Notes: a model not told the origin generated them from the letters alone. A DNA stretch of 64,000 bases from Blasia pusilla (GCA_050084515.1 CM114271.1:62062001-62126000), one strand, 5' to 3'; numbered from the stretch's first letter, positions 36,386-48,720 are shown. Program-made: numbers and translations.

Positions 36386-37168
36386 ATGGAGACTTGGGAG
36401 CCTATGATAGGTCTCAAGTTGATAGGAGGAGAGCGACGACAAGTTCATAGGTTTATGAGAGGGCATGTCAGTTGTTTTGCCTTTAGTATGAGAGATTTGG
36501 GTACGCTGAAGGATCCCGGGATACGTATTGAGTTGGCTAGTGATACGCCGATCTTTCGTCGACCCTACAGGTATTCTGATATGGAGTGAGCCTTGATTCA
36601 GAGCAGGAGTCATGACTTGTTGGAGGCAAGACTTGTGGAGTTATCACATGGGGAGTATGCATCTGCCACAGTCATGATGGCGAAGAAGGATATGTATGGC
36701 AATTGGACGGATAGGCGGATGTGTGGAGATTACCGTCCTATCAACCAACAAACGAGGTCAGATCGGTACGCCATGCCTGCTCTTGAGGAGATCTTTGATG
36801 CGGTAGGGCATGCAAAGATCTTTAGTACTTTAGATCTCCGTGCTGGCTATCATCAGCTTCCTATCAAGTTGGAGGACAGGGAGAAGACAACATTCTGGGG
36901 GATAGATCGGTTCGGGAGAGATTTCTTGTATCAATGGCGGTTCTTATCATTTAGGTTGAAGAACACGCCTGCAGAGTTTCAGAGAGTGATGGATAGGATT
37001 CTGGTTGGCTTTGAGTTTGTATGATGTTACATAGATGATATTCTTATCTTCAGTTCCACGGTTGAGGAGCATGAGCGACACCTGGAGGAGGTGTTTTGGC
37101 GATTGTAGTTACATGGACTAAAGTTACATCCAAGCAAGTGCAGATTCTTTCAGGAGCAGATTGAATAC
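36386..37168 (+). pseudogene. Ty3/gypsy reverse transcriptase, broken
   Basis: The linker before RT (IELASDTPIFRRPYRYSDME) ends in a TGA and resumes at once in the same frame. RT follows with RRMCGDYRPINQQTRSDRYAMP, FSTLDLRAGYHQLP and FRLKNTPAEFQRVMDRI. A TGA at 37022-37024 lies just before the catalytic box CYIDDILIF (37025-37051), and a further stop (TAG) lies near 37107. Beyond it, LHPSKCRFFQEQIEYLGH is the conserved thumb region. The order and motifs are those of Ty3/gypsy RT. Confidence 0.95.
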
Positions 37169-37897
37169 TTGGGACACACCATATACCCGAGTGGGTTAGG
37201 CGTTCAGCAGACGAAGGTAGAGGCTATTGCGCTGATTCCACGCCCTACAGATGTGAGTCGAGTCCGAGCATTTCTTGGACAGGCGAACTTCTATCGACGG
37301 TATGTCAAGGGTTTTAGTGCAATCCCAAAGTCTTTGACCTTGTTGACGAGACTTGATCAGGTTTGGTTGTGGGGAGATGATCATGAGCGAGCATTTCAAG
37401 AGCTCAAGGATAGGTTGACGTCCTCACCCATTTTACAGAGACCGGTTAGGGGTCGCCCATTCCACTTACATACGGATTGGACCATGTTGGGTCTAGGAGC
37501 AATGCTTACTCATAGGGATGACGAGGAGAGGGAGTTCGTTGTGGCTTACGCAAGCCAATCAAACAACATTGCAGAGGCAAAGTACAGCTCCTACGAGGTA
37601 GAGTGCTTGGCTGTAGTGTGGTCCGTGGCACATTTCAGATGCTATTTATTCGGCAACCCTTTCACACTTATCACTGATCATCAGTTGTTGAGGTGAGTGA
37701 TGGAGTCCGACAAGCTTACGGGAAAGCTTGCCAAGTGGGCTCTATTACTAGAGGAGTATGAGTTTGAGATGGTTCATAGACCAGGTCGGCTGAACCAAGA
37801 TGCGGATGGGTTGAGTCGTAACCCATGTCCGAGTCAGAGAAACGACATAGGAGCTCGATGGCACGAAGAGAGTGATGAGGAGATGGTGCCCGGTTGA
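37169..37897 (+). pseudogene. Ty3/gypsy RNase H and tether region
   Basis: The frame continues from RT with the connection domain (VRAFLGQANFYRRYVKGFS) and RNase H-like sequence (PFHLHTDWTMLGLGAML, YSSYEVECLAVVW, FRCYLFGNPFTLITDHQLL). A TGA at 37694-37696 interrupts it at a position that is Trp in the family; it resumes with LAKWALLLEEYEFEMVHRPG and DADGLSR. RNase H removes RNA from the RNA-DNA hybrid during reverse transcription. Confidence 0.92.
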
Positions 37898-37921
37898 CAT
37901 GCATGTGCTTATCTTTGTTGG

Positions 37922-39036
37922 TTGACTATGGCAGGTCAGCCACAAGTGATGACTCCAGTGGTGGGGTTGGATGATGAGGCTTTGGATCCGGAGGTTAGTG
38001 AGGAGGCGACAGGTGGTCGTGATATCCATGACAACGTGGAGGTTGTGGAGTTCTTGCGCACTGGCGTCATTGCGAGTACAGTGAGTGCTAGGGAGCGGGA
38101 TCGGATCCTACAGAGAGCCAAGAGGTTCAGGTAGGAGGGGACTCACATTTTTTGGATATGGGGAAATGATAGGATACGAGTGGTACCTCATCCTTCCCAG
38201 CAAGCACGTGTAGTGCAACATGCCCATGAGGAGTTGGGACATTTTGGAGTAAAGCGTACTTACAGCTTACTCCAGGTTCAGTATTGGTGGCGCGGCATGC
38301 ATACTGGGGTACAGATGTTTGTGGCCAGATGTATGGTATGTGATAGAGTGTGAGCATCCTTCAATGCTCCCACTCCGTAGTTACATCCTTTGCCGATTAT
38401 AGGTTTAGGTTATTGGTGGAGTTTAGACTTTGGGGGACCTTTGCCATTGACGGGGCGTCATCATAGGTACGTGTTGGTCATGGTGGAGCATTTCTCCAAG
38501 TGGATAGAGTTGGTGGCACTACCAGACAAGGCAAGCAAGGGAACAGCTTATGCGTTTCTAGATCGTGTGCTTAGTCACTTTGGTGCACCGACGGAGGTGT
38601 TGACTGACCAGGGTACCGATTTCAAGGGAGAGTTTCATGCCTTGTGTGATCAGACGCTGATAGATCACGGTACCACGTCCAAAGATCATCATGAGGCGGA
38701 TGGGTTGGTGGAGAGAGTGGTACAGACGGTGAAGAGAGGATTGCGCAAGTATGGCTTGCAGCGGGGATAGTCGAGGGAGTGGGACCTAAAGTTGCCATGG
38801 TTGGCTATGGATTATCGCTTTAGTCGGCAGGCATCCTTGGCATCATTTTCACCGTACTTTTTGCTCTTTGGGAGAGAGCCAGATTTACCTGCAGCGATTC
38901 AACATGACATGGCAGAGGTGTTAGATCTTGATGATCCAGTTGTGTGGGTACAAGCATGTTCTCTAAGGGCGGAGGTTTTTCGTAGAGTTATGCCTATGGC
39001 CTTGAGAACTTAGCTATTGCTCAGCATAGAGATACA
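37922..39036 (+). pseudogene. Ty3/gypsy integrase, broken
   Basis: The HHCC zinc-binding region is visible at about 38215-38345 (QHAHEELGHFGVKRTYSLL, then CMVCDRV), ending in a TGA where the family has Arg. The core has the DDE residues: Asp in SLDFGGPLPL, Asp in VLTDQGTDFKGEF and Glu in HHEADGLVERVVQ. A TAG follows at 38768-38770, then RFSRQASLASFSPYFLLFGR. Further stops lie near 39011. Integrase inserts the cDNA into host DNA. Confidence 0.93.
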
Positions 39037-39474
39037 TTGAGGTACACGACCATTCGTGGAGGAGGTTATCGTCCAGGGATTAGGAGGTTTCATCCTGGAG
39101 ATTACGTGTATTTACAACAGGCGGCACCCATGACGCTAGATATCACTGCAGGGCGCACAATCCTACGTGTGCGCGAGGTATTACGGACCGGAGTTCTGAT
39201 ATTGGAGGGACGGGATGGTATGGTTTGGAAGGATCATGTGCGCAATTGTGCACCATGTCATCTTTCGAACATAGATGGGACGGTGGATCCAAGCTTGGCA
39301 GTGGTACCTGCAGGCTTGAGGTGTATGTTGTGCGGATCTGCGAGGGGTACAGCCACCATGTTTGTATGTGATGGTTGTTCTCGAGGGTGGCGTATGTCAT
39401 GTCTGACCCCCCCTCTTGATGTGGTTCCCACGGGACCACATCAAGAGTTGTGTGATCTCCATGTATATGTATGA
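39037..39474 (+). pseudogene. Integrase C-terminal tail with PHD-finger-like module
   Basis: After an SH3-like integrase tail (FHPGDYVYLQQA) comes RCMLCGSARGTATMFVCDGC and then SRGWRMSC. This matches the first six ligands of a PHD finger (C-x2-C, C-x2-C, H/x-x2-C), but the His position is Arg (CGT, one base from CAT) and the final W-x-C-x2-C is lost by sequence change after VVPTGP. PHD fingers read histone tails; at the end of an integrase such a module could steer integration, much as chromodomains do in chromoviruses. That role is inference. Confidence 0.75.
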
Positions 39475-39589
39475 GTTGATTTTTGTACATGTGTGGGGAA
39501 GATTGGTGTTGTGTGGTGTAGATGTGACAAGCGATGTATGTTGTGTAGCAATATGTATGCGCACGACATTGTGCATTGTATCAACCTCG

Positions 39590-39921
39590 AGGTGAGCCTG
39601 CGGTAATCCTCTGACAAGCAAGCGTGTCTTTAGACAACCCGGGTGATAAAAGGAGTAACAATCCGGGTGAGCACACTTGATGAGTCGTGTCTCAAACTTA
39701 GTATTCCCAACAAGACGACCAACCAGCCCACAAGAGAAAAAAATGGCTCTATGATCAACACATTGGTCACATACTCAAGGTCCACTCCAATCGTGATTTC
39801 GAGGGAGCACAACAAGGATGCACGCCTTACCCTTGCCACTATCTAGGTTGGTGGGCATGCAACCTCCAATCCAGTGAAAATGGCGACCACAAGCACCATC
39901 ACAAAATATAACATCACCTCC
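39590..39921 (-). pseudogene. EDM2-like PHD finger fragment
   Basis: A good splice acceptor (TTTGTGCAG, ending 39922) opens a minus-strand exon reading GGDVIFCDGACGRHFHWIGG, then after a gap CDQCVDHRAIFFSCG and IKCAHPDCYSFYHPGCL. The spacing of Cys and His resembles the tandem PHD fingers of EDM2/NSD-type chromatin proteins. One in-frame TGA lies before CDQC. It faces the 3' end of the Ty3 element and is not the same as that element's own PHD module. It may be the remains of a host gene or of a captured fragment. Confidence 0.55.
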
Positions 39922-40579
39922 CTGCACAAAGAGGATACCAACACATGTAGTTAGAAATTATACACATAAGTTTTTGTAAGGCTAATGCAAACACAAGCAT
40001 AAACGTAGTGGTCTCAATTTGTATCTTACAATCTTATCCATGCTATTATACATCTTGAATAGTTTACTAAAGGTGTTAAACCATTTCACGTGGATTTCAA
40101 ATGCGGTTACCCCTAGAGTCTCAGATGTGGTTATTGGAGAATTCCAGGCCGAAACTCTAGGACATGTCGCTCAATTCGGGGTATTTGAAGAAATTTTCCC
40201 CACATTGAAGAGGAGTGAGCAAAAGCCTTGCTTGAGGCAATAAGAGGTTACAACTTAAATTTCTATCGTAGAGGGAAATCTAGGATGAAAGCTCTTTGTG
40301 ATCATTATAAAGACTATTGCAAGTGAATTCATCTAAAAGTATCATCAGGGGGAAATACCAGCTCCTTGAGAGTGGTAGTCTTTTCTAAGTGAAGCTTGCA
40401 GTAGAGGTATATTGTGGCTGCCAAACAATCATATGCACTGGTAGTTGCGGGATCCATGCTCTAAAGCAACAATAGAAGTAGCTTCACTTGATAGTTACTC
40501 TTTGGCAACTATCATGCCGCTCCCAATCAGCTACTCAGTCTCTATCTCTGGCTGAAAATTCCTCCCACTACTTGGTCTC
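39922..40579. other. Gap between PHD fragment and copia element
   Basis: A 74-codon plus-strand frame (40019-40243) shows no family motif. From about 40320 the plus strand reads broken copia-like sequence. No 5' LTR is seen. Confidence 0.35.
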
Positions 40580-42840
40580 TTGCACAAAATTCACAACACA
40601 AAGCAAGAATGTGCTTTCAACACATTCAATAGACTTCATTCATTGCCCAAATGTGCTACACTGGTTAGTAATGTTTATCTCAAGAACATCAATCCCACAA
40701 CGCCCTTGAAGAATGTAACTCCAGAAGAGTGTTGGTCTGGTAAGAAACCTGACATTTCTAGATTGAAAGTATTTGGTTGTGTTGGCTATGCCCTCACCTA
40801 TGATACACAAAGGAGGAAACTAGATGCAAAGGTTGACAAGTACATATTTGTTAGGTATGAAGAAGGGCTGAAAGGATACATGTTGTATAATCCTAGAACC
40901 TGCAAGGCAATTTGAAGCAATGATGTGACTTCTGATGAGAAGAGTTTTTGGAAAGACTCTGAGCAGAAAGAGTCAATGGTCACCACAATGGTGCCAGTAA
41001 TCACTTCTGTTGTCACTCCTATAATCATCCCTATAGTGTCAAACTCACATCAAGATGCTGATAAGGAGGAAGTAGCAAAGGATACACTTGCAGAATGTAG
41101 TGGAGGATTAGATACTTGCACCCAAGGTGTAAGAGAGGAAGATCATGTTGAAAATGGTTAGCCTATGAAGGTGTACAAAGGAGAAGTGCAGCCAAGCAAG
41201 TTATATAGGCACATGAGTCCACAGAGGGAGTGATCAAGGAGATCTTAGAGCAAAGGAGATCTGGAAAAATTTCCAAACCTATAGAAAGGTTGGGGATAAA
41301 TAAAGCTCATGCTATTGAAGAAGGAGTTGTAGAGCCCAACTCTTTGAGTGAGGCTATGAGCAGGAATGATTCAAACAAGTGGGAGCATCTTTGTGGCAAA
41401 GAAGAAAAGGTCTCATTAGAGAAAAATGAGACATGGGAGTTTGTAGATTTGCCACCTGGTAGAAAGACCATTGGTTGCAAATGGGTCTTTAGAATAAAAA
41501 GGGGACCAAAGAATGAGATTTTGAAGTACAAGGCACGTCTAGTTGCAAAAAGCTTCAATCAGGAGGCTGGCTTAGACTATCAAGAGACCTTTGCTCTTGT
41601 TGCAAGGTATGGATCCATTAGAGTTCTCTTGGCATTAGCAGCTCAGCAAAACTGGCAAGTGGAACAAATGGATGTGAAGACTGCATTCTTAAATGAAGAA
41701 CTCAAATAGGAGATCTACATGGAGGTACTAGATGGATATACTCATCCATGCAAGGTGTGTCTCTTGAAGAAATCCCTTTATGGCCTAAAGCAAGCACCTA
41801 GATGCTCGTATGAGAAGATGGATGCTTTCCTGATCAGGAAATGATTCCAACGTAGCAATGTAGATCAAGGAGTGTACTCCTTAGACTCCACTATGTGCAT
41901 AGCATTGTATGTTGATGATCTTCTGATGCTAGGAGGGAGCTTAGACACTGTAAAGAGTGTGAAGAAAGACCTCTATCGCAACTTTAAGATGGTTGATATA
42001 GTCCAGCAAAGTGGCTATTGGGGATTTAGATTGAGAGAAATCAGGAAGAGAGCTAGATTCGATTGAGTCAAGAAAAGTATATAGAGAATATCTTGATCAC
42101 GTACAACATGCAAGATTGTAAGCCTATATCAACACCCCTAGATCATGGCTGCAAACTCAACAAAGATATGGGAACTTCAACTGAAAAGGTTGACAATTTA
42201 CAAGCACTATATCAAAGTGTTGTAGGATCATTGATGTTTGCTATGCTCTGTACTAAAGCAGATTTAGCATACCCAGTTGGTGTCTTAGCCAGGTACACTA
42301 GAAAACCTACAATAGAACATTGGAAATGTCTGAAGAGAGTACTCAGATATTTGTGTGGCACAACAAGAACATACTTGGAATACAGACATCAAGAAAATGG
42401 ACCAATCTTGGAAGGATTCTCATATGCAAGTTGGGGAGATGATACTGATGAAAGAAGATCAACAAGTGGATATGTCTTCTTGTTAAGTGGAGGGGTGATC
42501 AGCTGGTGCAGTAAGAAACAAAGAATTGTTACACTCTCTACGACTGAGGTAGAGTACATGGTGCTTTCTCTTGCTGCTCAGGAGGTGATCTGGTTGAGGA
42601 GCTTATTGAATGATCTTGGATAGGAACATATGACTCCTACATCCCTATAGGTTGACAACAAAGGAAGTATTGCATTAAGCAAAAATCCTCTTCATCATCC
42701 TAGAACAAAACACATTGACATCAAACATCATTTTGTAAGAGAAATGATAGGAAGAGAAATCTCCTTGGTTTACTGTCCAACAGAGAATATGGCAGTTGAT
42801 GTCTTGACCAAACTTCTGTCACACGACAAACATAGAAAGT
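40580..42840 (+). pseudogene. Ty1/copia polyprotein, 5'-truncated and broken
   Basis: Pieces in copia order: integrase C-terminus (40580-40915; PEECWSGKKPDISRLKVFGC), linker, RT (41230-42060; KTIGCKWVFRIKRG, QMDVKTAFLNEEL, SLYGLKQAPR, ALYVDDLLMLG with the YVDD box) and RNase H (42063-42840; SVVGSLMFAMLCTKADLAYP, KTKHIDIKHHFVRE-like end). INT before RT defines copia. Stops lie at 40914, 41158, 41707, 41842 and 42064. No gag, protease or LTRs are seen, and it runs straight into the CT tract. Confidence 0.95.
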
Positions 42841-42848
42841 GTATATTT

Positions 42849-43031
<183 letters not shown>

Positions 43032-43320
43032 CACGGCCTGCTTACGAGCTTTGTTGCTTGAAACAAAGCCCGAAAGAGAGACCGACGGACCACGAAGCCT
43101 GTAACGAAGTCAGCACAAGGTTTGAATACATAAAGAGAAAAAATCTCACTCCTTCCGCTTTCAAGTGTAGCGCAAATGTAGATTTCTCAAACTCTTAACT
43201 CAAACTGCAAACATGGGTGGAAACTCACCTCCAAGCTCTTTCGTTTCTAGTTTGGACGGGGATTTGCAAACTTTGGTAGAAATCCTCCTGTGTGAGAGAG
43301 AGAGAGCAAGAGAGGGGCGA

Positions 43321-43420
43321 GTGAAGGCAAGCTCGATGTTAGCAACGGCGAGGGAGCAAAAGAGGGTGAAGGCAAGCTTGATGTTAGCAACGGCGAGATA
43401 GACGAGGGAGCAGCAGAGCG
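43321..43420 (+). repeat. Two-copy 45-bp tandem repeat
   Basis: GTGAAGGCAAGCTCGATGTT at 43321 recurs with one change at 43366, a 45-bp period; the second copy then degenerates into further GACGAGGGAGCAGCA repeats to about 43455. Confidence 0.85.
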
Positions 43421-43679
43421 GATGTAAGGCCATGGAGACGAGGGAGCAGCAAACCTGCTGTAAGGTGACCCTAGGGTGTGTGGTGAAAATGATTAAAAAT
43501 AAAACATACCACTCTCCCAAAAAGGTAAGTGCCCAAGGTCACATACGTTGCAAATTCAAAATCAACATAAGTTAAGATAAAAAAGCATCCAATTTTTTCG
43601 AACAAAAAAATTAATGCTAGCCTAAATTTTTTTTTAAAAGAATCAATCGAAGCATACAAACACAGAGACTTCAAATCGT

Positions 43680-44400
43680 GAACCCTAAAAATCGTCTCCC
43701 TTTTTTCTTTGACTATGGAAGCGATAATGGTAGATCTAAACCGTTTAAGTTTGCAACGCATTTAATTCAAACACATGTTCCAAGTTTCAACACCATCCAA
43801 TGGTTGGAACAAAACATACCTCAATGTGAGCATGAAAATGAAACAAACTGTTGAAACATTTCTACTCGGAGCCATCCTCTTCCTTCTTGATCCCTAGTTT
43901 TCTTACCTCCCCCTCAACCAGGGTTCCAAAAATTATGAAACTTTTGCCAAAGAAGCAATCCAAGCCTAGTAACACAAGCAAAAAATCTAAACTTGAAATG
44001 ACCACCCCCGCATGAAAATAAAACTTGTAAACCCTAAAAATGGTCTCTTATTTTTTGTTTGAGTATAGAAGCCAAGAGAGCAGATCTGAACCGTTGAAGT
44101 TTGCAACGCATTTAATTCAAAGGCACGTGCCAAGTTTCAACATCATCCAATGGTTGGAACAAAACATACCTCAATGTGAACATGAAAATGAAACAAACCC
44201 TTGAAATATTCCTACTTAGAACCTTCCTCTTTTGTCTTGACCCCTAGTTTTCTTCCCTTCCCCTCAACAAGGGTTCCAAAAATCATGAAACTTTTTCCAA
44301 AGAGGAAATCCAAGCCCAAGAACACAAAGGAAAAATTAAAACTTGAAATAACCACCTATACATGAAAATAAAAATCGTTAACCCTAAATTTGGTCTTATA
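43680..44400 (+). repeat. ~350-bp tandem duplication
   Basis: Two full units start at 43681 and 44030 (AACCCTAAAAAT), and a third begins at 44380. Internal anchors agree, for example CCATCCAATGGTTGGAACA at about 43793 against CATCATCCAATGGTTGG at 44141. The units contain no coding frame. They differ at scattered sites, so the duplication is not recent. Confidence 0.9.
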
Positions 44401-44884
44401 TTTTTTTATCTGCCCCTTACTTCCTTGAACATCTTCCATGTACAGACTTATAATTAATAATGCCCTACTGTTATTATAAGTGTTTCCCGATATTAAAAAT
44501 ACCCTTAAGTTCTTCTACAAAACTTTTAAGTCTTCTCCGAAATTGAATTAAAAAACCCTATACTTTGTCGTACGTGATGGGTCTCTTCCGTGGAAGTGAG
44601 ATCCCCAAGGATGAATGTTTAACGAACATTTTAGTCACTGGTTTCTCAACATTTGAATCTCTATTGTCGTTGCTTAACACAATAGGTTGTTGAGGATATT
44701 GTTGTTATCCACGTCGTCTTGCATGGGCGTTGATGCCCAAATGCATAAACCTCCTAGAGCACATTGTCCATTTCATTGCATATCCAAGATCAAGTGAAAT
44801 CCTTGGGAGAACATGAATCTTGAGTTGCACCCTCTTTTGGACCCTAGACAAATTTATCAATATATGCAAATATTGTTCCTAACC

Positions 44885-47800
44885 TCATTGCATTGAGCAA
44901 GCTAAGTTGGATTTCTCATGTGTTCCTAACCTTATTGTGGCTAAGTTGGATCTGCCCACGTTAATGATATTGTTATTGGAGTGTAGCTTAACTACAATTT
45001 TTGTGAGGACAGTAATCTCATAGACAAGAGATTGTACAAATGCAAAAGAACCATTTATCGCTTGCCTTGAAATATCAATATTGGAAGTCAAGACAACTTT
45101 ACAACCAATTGCAATGTATTGGAGTTGGTGGAAAGTATCATCAACAATCCATGTATTTAGTTCAACATGGTAAGTTGCATATGTAGAGACATGCATGTCT
45201 ACAATATCTGCTTCACCATAAAACTGTCTAATTAAGAGCAAGTATGTTGAACAGTTGTATAGCAAACTTATCAGTGCAAACTATTTGTGTGTCCTCAATG
45301 ATGTAATCTATGGCATCATTATTGTTTATGAAACAATTACCGAGAATTGAGTCTACTTTTAACTGCGTAGGCAACCTTTGTCTAATTGTAGAAATAAAGT
45401 GAAGGAAATTTGGATTGTGAGCATGATAAACGGGGCAACTAAGTTCATACTTTCCAACATCCATGCAGAATGGCGATGATGTTACATGTATAGAAGACAT
45501 ATGGGTGCAGTTGTGTGGCGTAAAATGGGTGGTAATTGAGAGAGATCAGCTACGAAAACAATAAGCATAGTGGAGAAAGGATTAAGTTATGGTAATAAGC
45601 AAACCTGATTGAGTCTCATGGCAATAATTTGTGGTAATTGGGCAGTAAGCATGGAGAATTCTTTGATTACTATAACATTTGCATTTGCAAGATGGAGATA
45701 CTGGTCAGAATTAGTATTCATAGATGGCAAGTCGCCCTTGATGGGTATAGCAAATGCTGAGTGGACTGTTATGGCTTCACTATGAAACCGAGTAGCATCA
45801 AATAGTTGCCATGAAAATTACTTGCCCGGTATCTATGTATGGCAGAAAGGAAAAAATTTTTCCACATCTTGGTGGCCCACTTAGTATTAATAGGCCCCTA
45901 GACTTATATTTGAGTATATGGAATAAATTTTCTTTCTCCTCGTTGAGGGAATCCATAGAAAATACTTAAGGGATAACGGGAGCTTGTTCAACAACATTTT
46001 GGTGTAAGATTACATCAGTGTTGAAGAATGAAGGAGTTACATTGAATTGCAAGTGAGGCTCGATAACGGCCATGACCTTGCTTACAATCTTAGCAACATG
46101 AACGTGGCTCCACATGTTGTTTGAAGCATGTTTCTTAATCTCATTTATTATAGATGTAGAGTCTATAACGTTGCCCCTTTAAATGCACTCATGTAAGTAA
46201 GTCCATTGGGGGGACATGGAGCTTAGGATCTCTATTTCATTTCTGAAAGTAATCCTTGTTAGTAAAAAATTATAGAAGAATTCATTCCACTGGTGTAATG
46301 GGTGGTATTTAGTAAATCTACAAAGTCACTATGTGATATGGACAAAGTGGCCAAGGAGGTCAATGCTAACGAATTGTCTTGGCTTTTTGGATCTAACTTT
46401 GAATAGTTCCTGGCCTCGCCAAAATTGTGTAAACGTTAAATCACATAAGGCTACTGGAAAATGTGAGTATAATATGGTGGGATGAATGCACAACGTTGTG
46501 GAATTCTTGTAGAGCATAGTAGTCTATATGGAGGACTCGAGTCAATGTACTGAACGCTTTGGGATCGCTGAACTATTGGTATTTGCATAGTTGTTATTCC
46601 ATCCTCAATGGAGGACACAGACTTATTCAGAACAACACCACGAATAAGCCTCAATCTAATCTCATCTTAACCCTCAAGTCCAAGACACCTTGCACATTCA
46701 GTTGTAATATTGAGGGATCTTGTTGGCTCACATTTCAAGGCATACTTTAATAGATAAAACAACCAATCAACGTTTGTTACACGTTGAAGTTTCATATATG
46801 CACCCCATATTAGTTGTATTGCAGGGTGATAGGGTATGACATTATGATGTTGATGGCCAGACCTATAATACTTCCACTTTAAGGTCAACGAATCTATGGA
46901 TGGTTCCACTTCAAAATTAGGGGGCGCAGGAAAACCAAGTTTATAGTAGGGTGGATTAGCTTTTGTTCTCTTAACATTACAGACACCTTGTCTCCATGTA
47001 TGTATTTATTTTGTTAAGACGTACATGGATATTGTATTTTTTTCTGCACTTAAAGAGTCATGGTGAATGGTGTCTGAGACAGATGTAGGTACTTAACAAC
47101 ATATTTCAGATGTTACTTTAGTTACATTGTCACTATGAACCCACAATATGATGTGACAATAAATATAGACTACCTCATCCCTGGATTTCATACCTAATTA
47201 AGTAATTTTGTACAAGCCCAAAGATTTGTGGACCATTGAATATGTACCTACTTAAGAAAGTTTTAAGTCTAACATGGAAAAGTACTACACACTCTGCTAG
47301 ACTATCCCTCAATGTGAAGTTCGGGTTCAGTTGTTGAATTACAAACTCTATTTTTGCAATTTTTGATCATTTTGTGTCACATACCTCATCAGACGTGAAT
47401 GTAAGAAAAAAGTTTGGCATGCCCCCATTTCCTTCAAGTCTTTGAGATACCGGCGATGCCAAGGATGTGGGCACTCACAGTATACTTGGACAACTGATCA
47501 TACAAGTATTCATCGCCAACATCAGGTTGTCTCTTTCTCAGGGCTTCAAGTTCTCCAGCAAGTATGCAAGTTTGTGTTGAAGATGCTAAGGCTATATATT
47601 GTTGTGATTGATGTATGACTAAGGAGTAAGGCTTGTACATGGTGAACACACTGAAGAGTTGTTTTGTGTGTGCCTTTATGTAGTCTGTGAATGAAGAGCT
47701 TCCAGAAAAGAACCCCCTTAGATAAGTGAAGAGGAAGGGAAATATCACCATCTCAATTGTTAGTTTTGCGTCTGCAGATATGCCATTGTTGTCACTAAGG

Positions 47801-48720
47801 AAGCTCTCTCTTTGTGGGCCATGTTCTCTGAGATAAATACTGCCATTGTTAAATATGTCAAAAGAGAGTCTTTTCTGTATTGGAATAGAATAATGAACAT
47901 CTTGTAAAATGTTCATATCAATGGCGTATGGGTCGTAAGACATACTTTGTGTGATAGCACCCTTCTCTTGGGCCGACTTTAGGATCTTAAGAGAACAAAA
48001 CCTGAATTGGGGTTTGGCAGCTCAATTAGTGCTAAGTAATGCTTATAAAGTTTGTTTACCTTGAAATTTATAAGTAGGACATTCTGAACTTGGTCATATA
48101 AGAAATTAGGATCAATAGCCATTTGATTTTTAATGTTCCAACCTACAAGTGGGTTGTCTAAAAGAGAAGTAACATGGAAAAATCCATTGTACGTGGAAAC
48201 CGTTGTATTTGGTTTGAACTGCCATTCAGGAGTCTACAATGGATAGAAACTGAGTAAATTGGGTTTACAAAAACAATGTTGCAAATATAACCAGATGTCA
48301 TATAACATTATGCTGAGTTACTAGTCCATTTATCTTGCATCTTGCACACACATAGAAGTGACCAAGTTTTGGTTTAATGTAGGTTGTCATATAGCCATTC
48401 CACATTGCATAAGGAGGGTATACACGTGATTAAATCAAATTCATTTTAGATTTTCCATTGTAGTATAAAATTGTTCTATAATACCCACAACACTCCATTT
48501 TCTTTATGAAGTTAGTGCACAGAAGTTTCCATGTGTGGAGCATGTGACCTATTTCACACCATACTCTAGTAACAGGTTTTGTGGACCACTTTTTCATTTC
48601 CGACGTCCTTAAAGGTACGCTAGCCCTACAAATTTGTGATCTTACAAGAATATAGATGTGTAGAGTTGAATTTTTAGTTGGAGAAAATATCGGAAAGTGA
48701 GTACCTAACAAGTTTTTCAA
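44885..48720 (-). pseudogene. Decayed Helitron Rep/helicase
   Basis: Helitrons move by rolling-circle replication with a Rep (HUH) nuclease fused to a Pif1-like helicase. Minus-strand fragments occur in the expected order: zinc-rich N-terminus (48720-48430), Helitron-like N domain (47943-47434, then KEMGACQTFFLHSRLMRYVT near 47430-47370), a central part (46909-46450; KWKYYRSGHQHHNVIPYHPA), a segment at 46517-46329 (QFVSIDLLGHFV), helicase Walker A SGPPRCGK (about 45881-45858), and helicase C-terminal pieces (45500-45228, 45265-44885; QYIAIGCKVVLTSNID). Many stops and frameshifts show it is dead. No terminal TC or CTRRT ends were located. Confidence 0.85.

Larger units (their letters stand above)
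33534..39480 (+). mobile_element. Ty3/gypsy retroelement with DNA methyltransferase and PHD module
   Basis: About 5.9 kb on the plus strand show the order: LTR-like/leader region with TATA box, protease remnant, cytosine-5 methyltransferase, reverse transcriptase, RNase H, integrase, PHD-like finger. RT before INT makes it Ty3/gypsy rather than copia. All domains carry frameshifts or stops. I could not find a matching 3' LTR, so both ends are approximate; the left end is set where the ATG of the neighbouring minus-strand element begins. No clear gag zinc knuckle was seen in 33.8-34.4 kb. Confidence 0.85.
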
